Positions 27,238-36,641 of a DNA stretch of 64,000 bases are shown one piece after another. The notes beneath the pieces are model-generated. The model saw only the letters and a program-made list of their open reading frames with translations. It made no database searches and was not told where the DNA came from. Position 1 is the first letter of the stretch. Each line of letters opens with the position of its first letter. A program made the position numbers and the translations under genes. Source of the DNA: an uncultured Lachnospiraceae bacterium (lineage in GTDB: Bacteria; Bacillota; Clostridia; Lachnospirales; Lachnospiraceae); assembly GCA_951800685.1 (NCBI GenBank), contig CATOJY010000004.1:62001-126000 (forward strand), in the 5' to 3' direction.

Positions 27238-27274
27238 GAAATAATCTGTTATACAGTTCATGGCAAAGGATTAC

Positions 27275-28300
27275 TTACTCAGGTGCGTTCAGTTTCGGAA
27301 AGATACATTGCACGAAGCGGCTTGCCACCAGCTCCCGGCCGGCATCATTTAAGTGGATGTAATCCGTCATATAATCCAGATAATTATCCTCATTGATAGA
27401 ACCATAGAAATTATCGATAAAGGAAACGCCGCATTCGCTTGTAGCATCCAGTTCTTTCTGCAGGTAGTGGCTTAAGGTACCATGTCCCAAATCGACCCGG
27501 TCGCCGTTCTCAAAATTGCCCTCTTCATTGATGTTATGGCAGAAAGTATGAGACATCACGACGATGCGGATGTGTGGATAGGCTTCCTGGATAGCGGTAA
27601 TACCGGCTCTTAAGGCGCCTGTATAAGTGATGATAGCATAGGGATCGTTAGGATCGTCACAGGGTCTCTTGTTGATATAATCGCTGGCATCGTACATGAT
27701 GCAGAGCATGTCCACGGTATTCATGTCTAAGGATTCGAGCATGGCTGTATTTTCCGCGAAGGATTCGTCGTAACTGTAGGTGGCGGCAGTCTTCATCAGG
27801 TCGAAGTTGCCGGAAGCCAGACTCTGGGCGACATAGGAAAAGGAGAATGCGTCCAGGATATAGCCATCATTGTAGTCTTCAAACTGCGCTGCTATGGTGG
27901 TGCCTGTAAAGGAGCCGTTGTAAACAGACGCGCCCGTCTTAGCCGCAATCTGTTCAGACAATCCACCCTCTCCCCGTTCCAGGGAAAAAGGATCATCACC
28001 GAGACACAGGATTGTGGTCACACCATCGTCCTCATGTCCTTCCAGCTTGTCCGGGGCCAAGGGAATAATATTGTCCATCGCTTCCGTGTCAAAATCTGTG
28101 GTTTGGTAGTCCGGGTCATAATCAGAAGGCACGCCCTTGTTCCATTTATACAGGCGGTAACCAGAGAAACCCACGATCAATGCGATAGCGGCCAGGAGGA
28201 TCAGGTGTATATTTATCTGGAATTTTTGGGGTTCTTTATGGGGGGTGTGTTTGGCGGACAAAACATTGTTCCGTGCTTCTTGCTGTTTGTTCTGCTTCAT
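27275..28300 (-). CDS. Membrane-anchored SGNH-like protein with altered nucleophile
   Basis: A 341-residue protein with one membrane segment (about residues 30-48) and an extracytoplasmic SGNH-like domain. The expected GDS motif reads LCLGDDPFS, so Asp103 stands where the catalytic Ser would be. The asparagine block is also changed (MYDASDYIN for GxND). The C-terminal Asp/His motif is kept (DYIHLNDAG: Asp313, His316). It looks like a paralogue of the protein at 4869. It may bind rather than cleave, or use another nucleophile. AGAGGT precedes the start. It is a single-gene unit. Confidence 0.72.
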   Translation of the reverse strand: MKQNKQQEARNNVLSAKHTPHKEPQKFQINIHLILLAAIALIVGFSGYRLYKWNKGVPSDYDPDYQTTDFDTEAMDNIIPLAPDKLEGHEDDGVTTILCLGDDPFSLERGEGGLSEQIAAKTGASVYNGSFTGTTIAAQFEDYNDGYILDAFSFSYVAQSLASGNFDLMKTAATYSYDESFAENTAMLESLDMNTVDMLCIMYDASDYINKRPCDDPNDPYAIITYTGALRAGITAIQEAYPHIRIVVMSHTFCHNINEEGNFENGDRVDLGHGTLSHYLQKELDATSECGVSFIDNFYGSINEDNYLDYMTDYIHLNDAGRELVASRFVQCIFPKLNAPE

Positions 28301-28420
28301 AATGGTCTACCTCTTTAATATAATCATAATGCAAAGCTTTCTACCAATCAGTTTACTATGAAATACTATAAAAATCCATGCTTTTGCATTTTTTTAATAA
28401 AATCTTATGTTTTCCATGTA

Positions 28421-28458
28421 AAAAAAAGCGCTACAAAAAAGTTGATTTTTGTAACGCT
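28421..28458 (-). terminator. Rho-independent terminator for the zinc-ribbon gene
   Basis: On the minus strand a 13-bp stem with one mismatch (28458-28446 with 28439-28427, 6-base loop) is followed by seven T (28427-28421). It lies about 100 bases downstream of the zinc-ribbon stop. The rest of 28301-28558 is AT-rich with no gene seen. Confidence 0.8.
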
Positions 28459-28558
28459 CTTCTAAATGGTCGCTGGGGGAATATTGCTTTTGCACTGGTC
28501 TTGCCGCATGGAATGGCAGTAGCTGCCTTACAAGACCGTGCATGTTTGTGTTGAGATA

Positions 28559-28885
28559 TCATGGCAGTATTGTTATCTTTTTATCCCGCGTAGAATTGTC
28601 GGTTAGTGGGTAAGTAAGTATCGTGGTCTGGGGCAGTTGGGTCTGCAATTCCTTATACCATTTACTATACTTATACATACGATATGTAGTGCTTAGCATT
28701 TGTAGTTGTTCATCATCTGCACAACAGTTGCAGAACTGTTGTCTTGCTTCCTGATTCATAGTGACATAATCCATGTAAGAAATTTTTAATTCGCGGATTC
28801 CTTTGTGGCATTTCGGACATTTTTGCTTATGTCCATTAAGCATATAAACTCGTTGGCAACTATTGCAGTAATGCATATACATCAT
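28559..28885 (-). CDS. Small zinc-ribbon protein of unknown function
   Basis: About 108 residues. Two CxxC knuckles (HYCNSCQRVYM and QKCPKCHKG) form a zinc ribbon at the N-terminus, and a further CNCC lies near residue 53. The middle reads TTYRMYKYSKWYKELQ. I recall this as a widespread but unnamed protein in Lachnospiraceae. The start is ATG 28885 (or 28882) after GAGGAAGGG; the longer form would begin with a TTG inside the ribosome site. It is cytoplasmic, with nucleic acid or protein binding possible. It is separated from the glycan genes by terminators on both sides. Confidence 0.7.
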   Translation of the reverse strand: MMYMHYCNSCQRVYMLNGHKQKCPKCHKGIRELKISYMDYVTMNQEARQQFCNCCADDEQLQMLSTTYRMYKYSKWYKELQTQLPQTTILTYPLTDNSTRDKKITILP

Positions 28886-28959
28886 GATAAGACATCCCTT
28901 CCTCAATATGAAACGTTGAAAACAAGTGACTGGTGTTGAAATTGTAAGCTTGTTCTTGT

Positions 28960-28988
28960 ATTGTGTCAGTTATGGTTGATAAAGTCAA
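28960..28988 (-). promoter_or_regulatory. Candidate promoter for the zinc-ribbon gene
   Basis: On the minus strand, TTGACT (28988-28983), 17 bases, then CACAAT (28965-28960). It lies about 75 bases before the start. The 448-base region 28886-29333 otherwise holds the plus-strand promoter at 29100 and a long leader, with no gene seen. Confidence 0.4.
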
Positions 28989-29099
28989 GCGATTCTGACG
29001 TAAAATAGCATATTTGGCGGTGTAAACCATCGCGAAATGTACTGATATTATGTAAATCTCTCCAAAATAAGTGCAAAAAGGACACAAAGCCAAAAAATC

Positions 29100-29128
29100 T
29101 TGAATGTAATGCGGTTCTATGCTATAAT
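29100..29128 (+). promoter_or_regulatory. Sigma-A promoter of the rml/lysozyme unit
   Basis: TTGAAT (29100-29105), 17 bases, then TATAAT (29123-29128). Transcription would start near 29135, leaving a leader of about 200 bases before the GTG start at 29334. No known riboswitch was recognised in the leader. Confidence 0.65.
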
Positions 29129-29333
29129 GTTACAGATTTGTTAAGTTGAAAGTTTACATAAGACACAATTCACAGGCAGGATAAAGTGCACTTGAAATCA
29201 GGTGGATATTCGACGGTATGGCGATAAGAGGATGTTGTAGAGTAACAGTATGGAGATTGACGGAAGAATGTTTAAAAACATACATTTTCCGTTTTATCCT
29301 GAGATGCCGATTAGGTGACATATGGAGGTTAGC

Positions 29334-32300
29334 GTGCAGAGTAAGAATAGAAAAGGAAATGGAACGAAAAGAGTACACAGGCAAAAAAGCAGAGAAGATG
29401 CAGTGATAGAGGAGTTCTTTGCAGGAGAGGATGGCGGTTTCGACGAGGAAGATGAGGACTATGTGACGGATGATACGTTGGAATTCTTAAGTCTTGATGA
29501 TGAGATGATTGAGAATTATAATCGGGAGCAGAGCGCGGCAACAACAAGAAAGCCCTCTGCAGGCAGAAAACCAGTCAGAGCAGCCTATAAAGAAGAGGAG
29601 TATGAAGACGACGAATACGAGGAAGATGAAGTATACGAGTATGATGAATACGAAGACGAGGAGTACGAGGAAGATGAAGTATATGAGTATGATGAATACG
29701 AAGACGAGGAGTACGAGGAAGATGAAGTATATGAGTATGATGAATACGAAGACGAGGAATATGAGGACGACGAATACGAAGAAGATGAGGAATACGAGTA
29801 TGACGAATATGGATATGATGAGGATGATGGCGTCATAGAACGTGTAAAATATTTTCTGACGCATATGAGTACGCTTGATATGATGGTAGCCATGCTCGGC
29901 ATTGTTGTCCTGGCAGGTGTTTTTCTGGCAGGTGGTCTCTATGTGAACGCGAAATCTGTTGAGAAACAGGTGGATGCTTTTGCAGCGTTGGGAACAGAGA
30001 TGGAAGGGATTACTGTGATCGGGGAGAGCGGCCTGATTGCAGTGTCAGAATCGGCGAAGCTGTCGGGGATGATTGATCTTGAAGAGGAGGAAGAGCAGGA
30101 AGAGACAGAACAGAAGTCCGATGAAGATGAGAAGGGAGCAACCGAGGTGGTGTTGAATCTCACCACGATCAAATCTGACTTAAAAATCAAATTTGTCAAT
30201 AAGTCTACTGGCAAATTGATTGGCGGTGTGCCTTTCGAGGTTGAAGTCGTAAGCAGTAAGAAGACCTTTGAACTGAAAGATGAGGACAAGGACGGCGTTA
30301 TCTATCAGACTGGAGTTGCTGCTGGGGATTACAGCGTAAAGATTAAGCCCTTTGCAGATGAGAAATATGCAGATTACAAACTACCTTCTTCTGCAAGCAG
30401 TGTTAAAGTTACAGATACGATGACATACAAGAAAGTAGATGTTGCAGATGAAGTAAAGACTGAGGCAGAAGTAAACGCTGCAGCGGAGGATACGGCGAAG
30501 CCAACAGAAGTAGAATCTGTTCTGAAAGACACAGTGGAATGGGTGGAATCCACCAAAACGCCAATAGGGGAAGGGAAAGACAAATATACAGAAGTTGACA
30601 AGAAGAATATTCCTGATCCTTGGACCGTCAGCAGTGCCTTCAGAAAACTTGTGGAAGAAAGGACGGAAGAAACAGAACCCGAAGGAGAAACAGAAGAAGA
30701 GTTTGCGATTTCTCTGGACCAGAGCAGTGTTACTCTGAAACAGGGAGAAAGCGTCACTGTCAATATGTATGTCAGTGGCAGCAGCGCTTCTCCAAATGTT
30801 GCCTGGACGAGTAATGCGCCCAGTGTTGCGTCAGTAGATGGAAGCGGTAATGTTACTGGTATCAGCGAGGGAGAGACGACGGTCACTGTGGAGGCAACGA
30901 TCAATGGGGTGACGAAGAGGGCCTCCTGCAGTGTGAAGGTCACAGCATCGGCAGTAAATCCAGGAGAGAGCCCGGAAAAGCCGGAGAACCCGGATGAGAC
31001 GGAGCAGCCCGATCAGACAGAGAAAACGAAAGTTGCGTTAAACCATAAGAGCCTGACGTTGAAAAAGGGAGAGAAAGCGTCTCTGATGGTACAAGTAACG
31101 GCTGGTGAAGTACAGTCGGTAGATTGGAGCAGCAGTAATAAGTCGGTTGCAACGGTGGATGGCGGCAGCGTTACCGCAGCGGGTACAGGGAAAGCGGTGA
31201 TTACGGCCAAAGTAAAGGCTGCCGATGGAAGCAAAGAATTGACCTGTGATGTGACCGTACAGGATACCTATTCGAAGATCAGTATAAGTGGTGACAAGGA
31301 AGTGGCCGTCGGCAAGACAATTACATTGACGGCGCAGACGGAACCCAAAGACGGTAAGGTGACGTGGAGCAGCAGTAAGAAAGAGATTGCCACTGTAGAT
31401 GAAAAGGGTGTCGTTACTGGTGTGGCGGAAGGCACTGTAGAGATCAAGGCGGTCTGTACGGATGCGGAGAAGGTTTCTGCAACGCATACGGTAACGGTCA
31501 AGAAGAGCACGGCAGTGGACGGCAAAGCGAAATTGAAGGACAAAGATGGCAATCAGATGTATTATTTGGATGCTTCCGGTTCCTACCATGAAGCGGTCTA
31601 CGATGATTACAAAAAATACGATAAGTTTTACAAAAAATCGACAGAGGCATCAGCATACCGGTATACGGGATGGCAGACGATCGATGGCAGCGTATATTTC
31701 TACGATAAAAACGGAAATTATGTAACAGGGGAACAGGTTATTCAGGGAGCCAAGTACAGCTTCGGCAGCGATGGCAGGATGTCGTCTAATTCTGGCAGCA
31801 TGGGAATTGATGTATCGAAATGGAATGGTAGCATTGATTGGAATGCGGTGAAGAATTCAGGAGTCTCTTATGTGATCATCCGTTGTGGTTACAGGGGTTC
31901 TTCTACCGGTGCGCTGATTGAGGATCCGAAATTCAGGAGTAACATCAAGGGGGCGAAAGCGGCAGGCTTGAAGGTAGGGGTTTACTTTTTCAGCCAGGCG
32001 GTTAATGAAGTTGAAGCTGTAGAAGAAGCCTCCATGGCGCTCAATCTGGTGAACGGCTATGGGTTGAACTATCCGATCTTTCTGGATGTGGAGCCAAGCG
32101 GCGGTCGTGGGGACGGCGTGAGCAGAGATGTCAGAACTGCAGTATGTAAGGCTTTCTGTGCGACAGTACAGAATTCTGGCTATTCTGCAGGCATTTATGC
32201 GAACAAGACGTGGCTCAATGAGAAGATCAATACCGGAAGTCTGACAGGATATAAGATTTGGCTGGCGCAGTACGCCAGTGCGCCGACTTATACAGCCACG

Positions 32301-32390
32301 AGATATGATATGTGGCAGTACTCTTCCAAGGGAAAAGTCAGCGGGATCAGCGGTGATGTGGATATGAATATCAGCTATCTGCATTATTAA
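29334..32390 (+). CDS. Membrane-anchored GH25 lysozyme with acidic repeat head, Cna-B-like and Big_2 domains
   Basis: About 1018 residues. Residues 1-175 are a very acidic Glu/Asp/Tyr region with tandem 16-residue repeats and no signal peptide. One membrane helix follows (about 185-206), so the acidic head is predicted cytoplasmic and the rest external. Outside come a Cna-B/SpaA-like domain (about 285-370), three Big_2 Ig-like domains (about 460-730), a choline-binding-like repeat (about 775-815) and a C-terminal GH25 muramidase with Asp826, Asp918 and Glu920. GTG 29334 is chosen since GGAGG sits five bases before it; ATG 29322 is the alternative. It probably cuts peptidoglycan near the sites where the polymer is attached. 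Confidence 0.88.
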   Translation: MQSKNRKGNGTKRVHRQKSREDAVIEEFFAGEDGGFDEEDEDYVTDDTLEFLSLDDEMIENYNREQSAATTRKPSAGRKPVRAAYKEEEYEDDEYEEDEVYEYDEYEDEEYEEDEVYEYDEYEDEEYEEDEVYEYDEYEDEEYEDDEYEEDEEYEYDEYGYDEDDGVIERVKYFLTHMSTLDMMVAMLGIVVLAGVFLAGGLYVNAKSVEKQVDAFAALGTEMEGITVIGESGLIAVSESAKLSGMIDLEEEEEQEETEQKSDEDEKGATEVVLNLTTIKSDLKIKFVNKSTGKLIGGVPFEVEVVSSKKTFELKDEDKDGVIYQTGVAAGDYSVKIKPFADEKYADYKLPSSASSVKVTDTMTYKKVDVADEVKTEAEVNAAAEDTAKPTEVESVLKDTVEWVESTKTPIGEGKDKYTEVDKKNIPDPWTVSSAFRKLVEERTEETEPEGETEEEFAISLDQSSVTLKQGESVTVNMYVSGSSASPNVAWTSNAPSVASVDGSGNVTGISEGETTVTVEATINGVTKRASCSVKVTASAVNPGESPEKPENPDETEQPDQTEKTKVALNHKSLTLKKGEKASLMVQVTAGEVQSVDWSSSNKSVATVDGGSVTAAGTGKAVITAKVKAADGSKELTCDVTVQDTYSKISISGDKEVAVGKTITLTAQTEPKDGKVTWSSSKKEIATVDEKGVVTGVAEGTVEIKAVCTDAEKVSATHTVTVKKSTAVDGKAKLKDKDGNQMYYLDASGSYHEAVYDDYKKYDKFYKKSTEASAYRYTGWQTIDGSVYFYDKNGNYVTGEQVIQGAKYSFGSDGRMSSNSGSMGIDVSKWNGSIDWNAVKNSGVSYVIIRCGYRGSSTGALIEDPKFRSNIKGAKAAGLKVGVYFFSQAVNEVEAVEEASMALNLVNGYGLNYPIFLDVEPSGGRGDGVSRDVRTAVCKAFCATVQNSGYSAGIYANKTWLNEKINTGSLTGYKIWLAQYASAPTYTATRYDMWQYSSKGKVSGISGDVDMNISYLHY
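29619..29762 (+). repeat. Three 48-bp in-frame tandem repeats
   Basis: Units begin at 29619, 29667 and 29715, each coding for a 16-residue block EEDEVYEYDEYEDEEY. Units 1 and 2 differ at a synonymous base; the third ends with a variant. Degenerate copies flank the array on both sides. The repeat number may vary between strains by slippage. Confidence 0.9.
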
Positions 32391-32473
32391 GGGTTGAATT
32401 TAGGGGAATGTGGCAGTATCATTACTATTAGGTTACTGTATCGATTTATAATCAACAAAATTTGGAGGAAACT

Positions 32474-33553
32474 ATGAGAACCTATCTAGTGACAGGGGGA
32501 GCCGGTTTTATCGGATCCAATTATATTCATTATATGTTTCATAAGTATGGAAATAAGATTCGGATCATTAATGTAGATGCGTTGACGTATGCGGGCAATC
32601 TGGAGAACTTGAAAGAATTTGAGAGCTGGGAGAACTATACCTTTCTGAAAGCAGATATCTGTGACAAGGAGGCAATCTCAGCGATATTTAAGGAGAACGA
32701 GATTGACAGAGTAGTACATTTTGCGGCTGAGAGCCATGTGGACAGGAGTATTCGGAATCCTGAGATTTTCGTGCAGACCAATGTGCTTGGCACGGCGGTT
32801 ATGCTGAATTGTGCGAAAGCGGCATGGGAACTGCCTGACGGCAGTTTTAAAGAAGGGAAAAGATTCCTGCATGTTTCTACGGATGAAGTGTATGGTTCTT
32901 TGGAGGAAGAAGGCGGCTATTTCTATGAGACAACGCCCTATGCGCCGAGAAGTCCCTATTCGGCCAGCAAGGCAAGTTCGGACATGCTGGTAAAAGCTTA
33001 TATGGACACTTACCATTTTCCAGCCAATATTACCAACTGTTCCAACAATTACGGACCGTATCAGTTTCCAGAGAAACTGATTCCCTTGATTATTAATAAT
33101 GCGCTCCAGGGAAAGAAGCTGCCTGTTTATGGAGATGGCAGAAATGTGCGCGATTGGCTGTATGTGGAGGATCATGCCAAAGCGATCGATATGGTACAGG
33201 AACAAGGAAGGCTGTTTGAGACTTATAATGTAGGCGGCCACAATGAGAAGCAGAATATTGAAATTGTAAAGATCATTATCAGAACGCTGCAGGAAATGCT
33301 TCCTGCAAGCGACCCGCGCAGGGCGCTTGTTAGTGAAGACTTGATCACGTATGTGGAAGACCGTAAAGGACATGACAGAAGATATGCCATTGCGCCGGAT
33401 AAGATCAAGAAAGAGATCGGCTGGGAGCCGGAAACAATGTTTGAAGAGGGGATTCGCCGTACAATCCAGTGGTTTTTTGAGAATGAAGAGTGGATGAAGA
33501 ACGTTACAAGTGGTGATTACCAGAAGTATTATGCGGAGATGTACAAAGACTAA
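32474..33553 (+). CDS. rmlB: dTDP-glucose 4,6-dehydratase
   Basis: A 359-residue short-chain dehydrogenase-type enzyme that converts dTDP-glucose to dTDP-4-keto-6-deoxyglucose. The NAD site is TGGAGFIGSNY at the N-terminus, the catalytic segment is HVSTDEVYGSL, and the Tyr/Lys pair is in YSASKASSD. GGAGG places the start at ATG 32474; a TTG 12 bases earlier overlaps the ribosome site. It is followed by rmlA and, after a lysozyme gene, rmlC. Confidence 0.96.
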   Translation: MRTYLVTGGAGFIGSNYIHYMFHKYGNKIRIINVDALTYAGNLENLKEFESWENYTFLKADICDKEAISAIFKENEIDRVVHFAAESHVDRSIRNPEIFVQTNVLGTAVMLNCAKAAWELPDGSFKEGKRFLHVSTDEVYGSLEEEGGYFYETTPYAPRSPYSASKASSDMLVKAYMDTYHFPANITNCSNNYGPYQFPEKLIPLIINNALQGKKLPVYGDGRNVRDWLYVEDHAKAIDMVQEQGRLFETYNVGGHNEKQNIEIVKIIIRTLQEMLPASDPRRALVSEDLITYVEDRKGHDRRYAIAPDKIKKEIGWEPETMFEEGIRRTIQWFFENEEWMKNVTSGDYQKYYAEMYKD

Positions 33554-33687
33554 TGTAGGAAGGACCTCTGAGGCGTATGCCTGCGGGCATTTTGTCAGGA
33601 AGTATTAGGGTCTTGTATTGGCAAATGCCAAAGAACCGGGTGTTCTCCATATAGATCTGAGATTTTGTAAGAAGGAAGGTAACTTCA

Positions 33688-34557
33688 ATGAAGGGAATTA
33701 TTCTGGCAGGAGGTTCGGGTACAAGGTTGTATCCGCTGACAAAGGCAGTCTCTAAGCAGATTATGCCAATTTATGATAAACCGATGATTTATTATCCGCT
33801 TTCTACGCTTATGCTGGCGGGAATCAGGGAGATCCTGATTATATCAACTCCGCGGGATCTGCCTTCTTTCCAGGAGTTGTTCGGCACGGGAGAGCAGCTT
33901 GGTTTGCGGATGGAATATGCGGTACAGGAATACCCAAGGGGATTGGCAGATGCTTTTATCATTGGCGCTGATTTTATTGGAGATGACAGAGTGGCGCTGG
34001 TGCTGGGAGATAATATTTTCTATGGACAGAGCTTTTCCAGTGTGCTGCGGAGGGTGGCGTCCAGAGAGAGCGGAGCAACAATCTTCGGGTATTACGTCAG
34101 AGATCCGAGGGAGTATGGGGTAGTTGAGTTTGACGAGGACGGCAAGGCGCTCTCAATTGAGGAGAAGCCGGAACATCCCAGAAGCAATTATGCTGTGCCG
34201 GGCCTATATTTCTATGACAATGACGTGGTAGAGATCGCGGCGAATGTGCAGCCATCTGCCAGAGGTGAGATTGAGATTACAAGTGTCAACAATGAATATC
34301 TGCGCAGAGGGGATCTGCGCGTGGAGACTTTGGGACGAGGCTTTGCATGGCTGGATACAGGCAATCATGATTCTCTGTTGGATGCGGCTGATTTTGTTGC
34401 AGCTTTTCAGAAAAGACAGGGGTTGTATATTTCCTGTATTGAAGAGATTGCCTATAAGAGAGGCTTTATTTCGAAAGAACAGTTATTAAAGCTGGCAGAA
34501 CCATTGATGAAGACAAACTATGGCCAGTATATGATAGAGGTTGCAAATGGGCTCTAA
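33688..34557 (+). CDS. rmlA: Glucose-1-phosphate thymidylyltransferase
   Basis: A 289-residue nucleotidyltransferase making dTDP-glucose from glucose-1-phosphate and dTTP. The N-terminus [16 protein letters not shown] is the nucleotide-binding signature; [18 protein letters not shown] and LGDNIFYG follow. Full length for the short RmlA class. Its end overlaps the start of the next lysozyme gene by 11 bases. Substrate supply may come from the phosphoglucomutase at 45857. Confidence 0.97.
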   Translation: MKGIILAGGSGTRLYPLTKAVSKQIMPIYDKPMIYYPLSTLMLAGIREILIISTPRDLPSFQELFGTGEQLGLRMEYAVQEYPRGLADAFIIGADFIGDDRVALVLGDNIFYGQSFSSVLRRVASRESGATIFGYYVRDPREYGVVEFDEDGKALSIEEKPEHPRSNYAVPGLYFYDNDVVEIAANVQPSARGEIEITSVNNEYLRRGDLRVETLGRGFAWLDTGNHDSLLDAADFVAAFQKRQGLYISCIEEIAYKRGFISKEQLLKLAEPLMKTNYGQYMIEVANGL

Positions 34558-35899
34558 GAGAATCAAAAGACTGCTGTTTTTTATCATATTTCTGTTTGTG
34601 GCGCTGGTGGGTGTGATTGCAGCAGCCAATCTGGATCTGGTAAAACGCAAGCTGGGGATTTCGACGGATGAACTGGTGCAGGAGACAGCGGCATTGGAAG
34701 AGGCAGGAGATGGGGGACAGAGAGGAAATGATCTGTCTGCTTTCTTGCGCGACGAGACTTTTTTTGATCCGGAAGTTAAATTTAAGAGTGTTGAGACATA
34801 TTCTGGAAGAAGTGTGTCTCTTATGATGAGTTCTGTGGCGAAGGACTTAAGGATTATGATTGTGGACAGCGTTGGCAGATTGGTGACAGGAACGCCATTT
34901 GTTGTCGAAGTGCGCGGTGCAGGCGAATATACAGATACAGATGAAGACGGTATTATCTATATTGATGGTCTGCGGGCAGGTGAATACAGTGTGTCACTTA
35001 AGGAGGCAGAAGGGTTCCTTATACCTAATACCCTTACGTCAATCCAGGTGAAGCAGGAAATTGAATATCGTACGCTGGATGACATCGAGTATCTGATTAT
35101 GACAGAGGACGATATTGATGTGGAGGAAGAGGATAAGGAAGTAAAAGGAGCTGAAGAGGCAGCAGATGGCAGTGAAAATACACAACTGCAGTTTGCCAAT
35201 GGCAGTGCAAAACTGGGGATTGATGTTTCCAAATGGAATAAGACGATCGACTGGGATGAGGTAAAGGATGCGGGGATAGAGTTTGCCATTATACGATGCG
35301 GTTATCGGGGAGCATCCAGCGGTGCGTTGGTTCTGGATCCTATGTATGAGCAAAATATTAAGGGAGCGATTGAAGCGGAGATTCCTGTAGGGGTGTATTT
35401 CTTCACCCAGGCGGTGGACGAAGTGGAAGCCCTGGAGGAAGCCAGCATGGTGATCAGTCTGATCGAGAACTATGATGTAGATTATCCTGTATTTCTTGAT
35501 AGTGAGAGTGCGGGAGGTACAGGAAGGGCAGACGGACTGGAGGTTGACGAGAGGACGAAGATCCATAAAGCATTCCTGGAAACGATTGCTGCCGCTGGTT
35601 ATGAGACAGGTATCTACGGTTCCAGAAATTGGCTGAACGATCAGGTGGAGATGAAAGAACTGTCTGCATACAAGACATGGCTTGCGGAGTACGCAGACAT
35701 TCCTTCCTATGATGAATATTATCATATGTGGCAGTATACTTCCAAGGGAGTTGTAGATGGTATTGATACGCCGGTAGATCTGAATCTGTGTTATATGAAT
35801 ATCGATACATCGATTAACCATGCAAAGGGTGCGGCGGCTTATTCTGGAGTAATTGACGGTGACAGCGGCAATGTACCTGTTGTGGAGGAAGAGGATTGA
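34547..35899 (+). CDS. Membrane-anchored GH25 lysozyme
   Basis: A 450-residue protein. A short basic N-terminus precedes one membrane helix (about residues 8-27), then a linker, a Cna-B-like domain (about 95-180), an acidic linker and a GH25 domain (about 222-425) with Asp226, Asp318 and Glu320 (in FLDSESAG). It is a shorter paralogue of the lysozyme at 29334 and lacks the acidic head and Ig-like domains. The start overlaps rmlA by 11 bases with AGAGG upstream, so translation is likely coupled. A muramidase made together with dTDP-sugar enzymes suggests wall remodelling coupled to polymer attachment. Confidence 0.88.
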   Translation: MGSKRIKRLLFFIIFLFVALVGVIAAANLDLVKRKLGISTDELVQETAALEEAGDGGQRGNDLSAFLRDETFFDPEVKFKSVETYSGRSVSLMMSSVAKDLRIMIVDSVGRLVTGTPFVVEVRGAGEYTDTDEDGIIYIDGLRAGEYSVSLKEAEGFLIPNTLTSIQVKQEIEYRTLDDIEYLIMTEDDIDVEEEDKEVKGAEEAADGSENTQLQFANGSAKLGIDVSKWNKTIDWDEVKDAGIEFAIIRCGYRGASSGALVLDPMYEQNIKGAIEAEIPVGVYFFTQAVDEVEALEEASMVISLIENYDVDYPVFLDSESAGGTGRADGLEVDERTKIHKAFLETIAAAGYETGIYGSRNWLNDQVEMKELSAYKTWLAEYADIPSYDEYYHMWQYTSKGVVDGIDTPVDLNLCYMNIDTSINHAKGAAAYSGVIDGDSGNVPVVEEED

Positions 35900-35993
35900 T
35901 CGAAGAAGGGATCTATAGGACAAAATAGCGCCAGAATAAAAATTTGATATAAAAATATGCAGAAAACACAAGGATAGAGAGGAGATAGGTACA

Positions 35994-36560
35994 ATGGGCA
36001 AGATAACAGTAGAGACATGTGAGATTGAGGGATTGAAGGTGATCGTACCGACTGTGTTCGGTGATTCCAGAGGTTATTTTATAGAGACTTATAACTACAA
36101 TGATTTCAAGGAGGCCGGTATAGACCAGGTCTTCGTGCAGGATAACCAGTCCGCTTCGACGAAGCATGTACTTCGAGGCCTTCATTTCCAGATCCAGTAT
36201 CCGCAGGATAAGCTGGTCCGCGTTTTGAGCGGTGAGGTCTTTGATGTGGCGGTGGATTTAAGGCCAGGCTCTGCAACTTATGGCAAGTGGCATGGTGTGG
36301 TGCTTTCTGCGGAGAATAAGAAACAGTTCTTTGTTCCTAAGAATTTTGCACATGGCTTCCTTGTGTTATCAGATTATGCGGAATTTGCTTATAAGTGCAC
36401 AGACTTCTATCATCCGAACGATGAGGGTGGTATTCTGTGGAACGATCCTGACATTGGGGTTGAGTGGCCGATTCCGGAAGGAGTTTCGCCTGTTATGTTA
36501 GACAGGGACATGAAATGGGACGGTATTGCGGAGTATACAGAGAAGTATTGCAAAGGATGA
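35994..36560 (+). CDS. rmlC: dTDP-4-dehydrorhamnose 3,5-epimerase
   Basis: A 188-residue cupin epimerase. Motifs GDSRGYFIETYN, QDNQSASTKHVLRGLHFQ (with the catalytic His) and KNFAHGFLVLSD match RmlC. It turns dTDP-4-keto-6-deoxyglucose into dTDP-4-keto-rhamnose. The reductase RmlD, which finishes dTDP-L-rhamnose, is not in this window and must be elsewhere if rhamnose is the product. ATG 35994 has GAGGAG upstream. Confidence 0.95.
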   Translation: MGKITVETCEIEGLKVIVPTVFGDSRGYFIETYNYNDFKEAGIDQVFVQDNQSASTKHVLRGLHFQIQYPQDKLVRVLSGEVFDVAVDLRPGSATYGKWHGVVLSAENKKQFFVPKNFAHGFLVLSDYAEFAYKCTDFYHPNDEGGILWNDPDIGVEWPIPEGVSPVMLDRDMKWDGIAEYTEKYCKG

Positions 36561-36641
36561 GATGGTATAAGCTGTTTGATAGGATGAAATTTTCAGTGAG
36601 GCAGCATTGCAGGAAGAAGTGCAGTGTACACAGGTATAGCG

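Noticed and set aside
29135-29333. Riboswitch in the long leader of the first lysozyme gene
   Set aside because: No cyclic-di-GMP, SAM or other known core could be recognised; only a promoter is supported.
29590-29815. CRISPR-like array
   Set aside because: The repeats are contiguous 48-bp coding units without spacers and no cas genes are present.
29487-29902. Ser/Tyr- or Ile/Phe-rich minus-strand frames opposite the acidic repeats
   Set aside because: Their low-complexity sequence is just the complement of the Glu/Asp/Tyr repeats.
35039-36001. Minus-strand frame of 320 codons across the second lysozyme gene
   Set aside because: Antisense to a well-supported GH25 gene; composition looks like a shadow frame.
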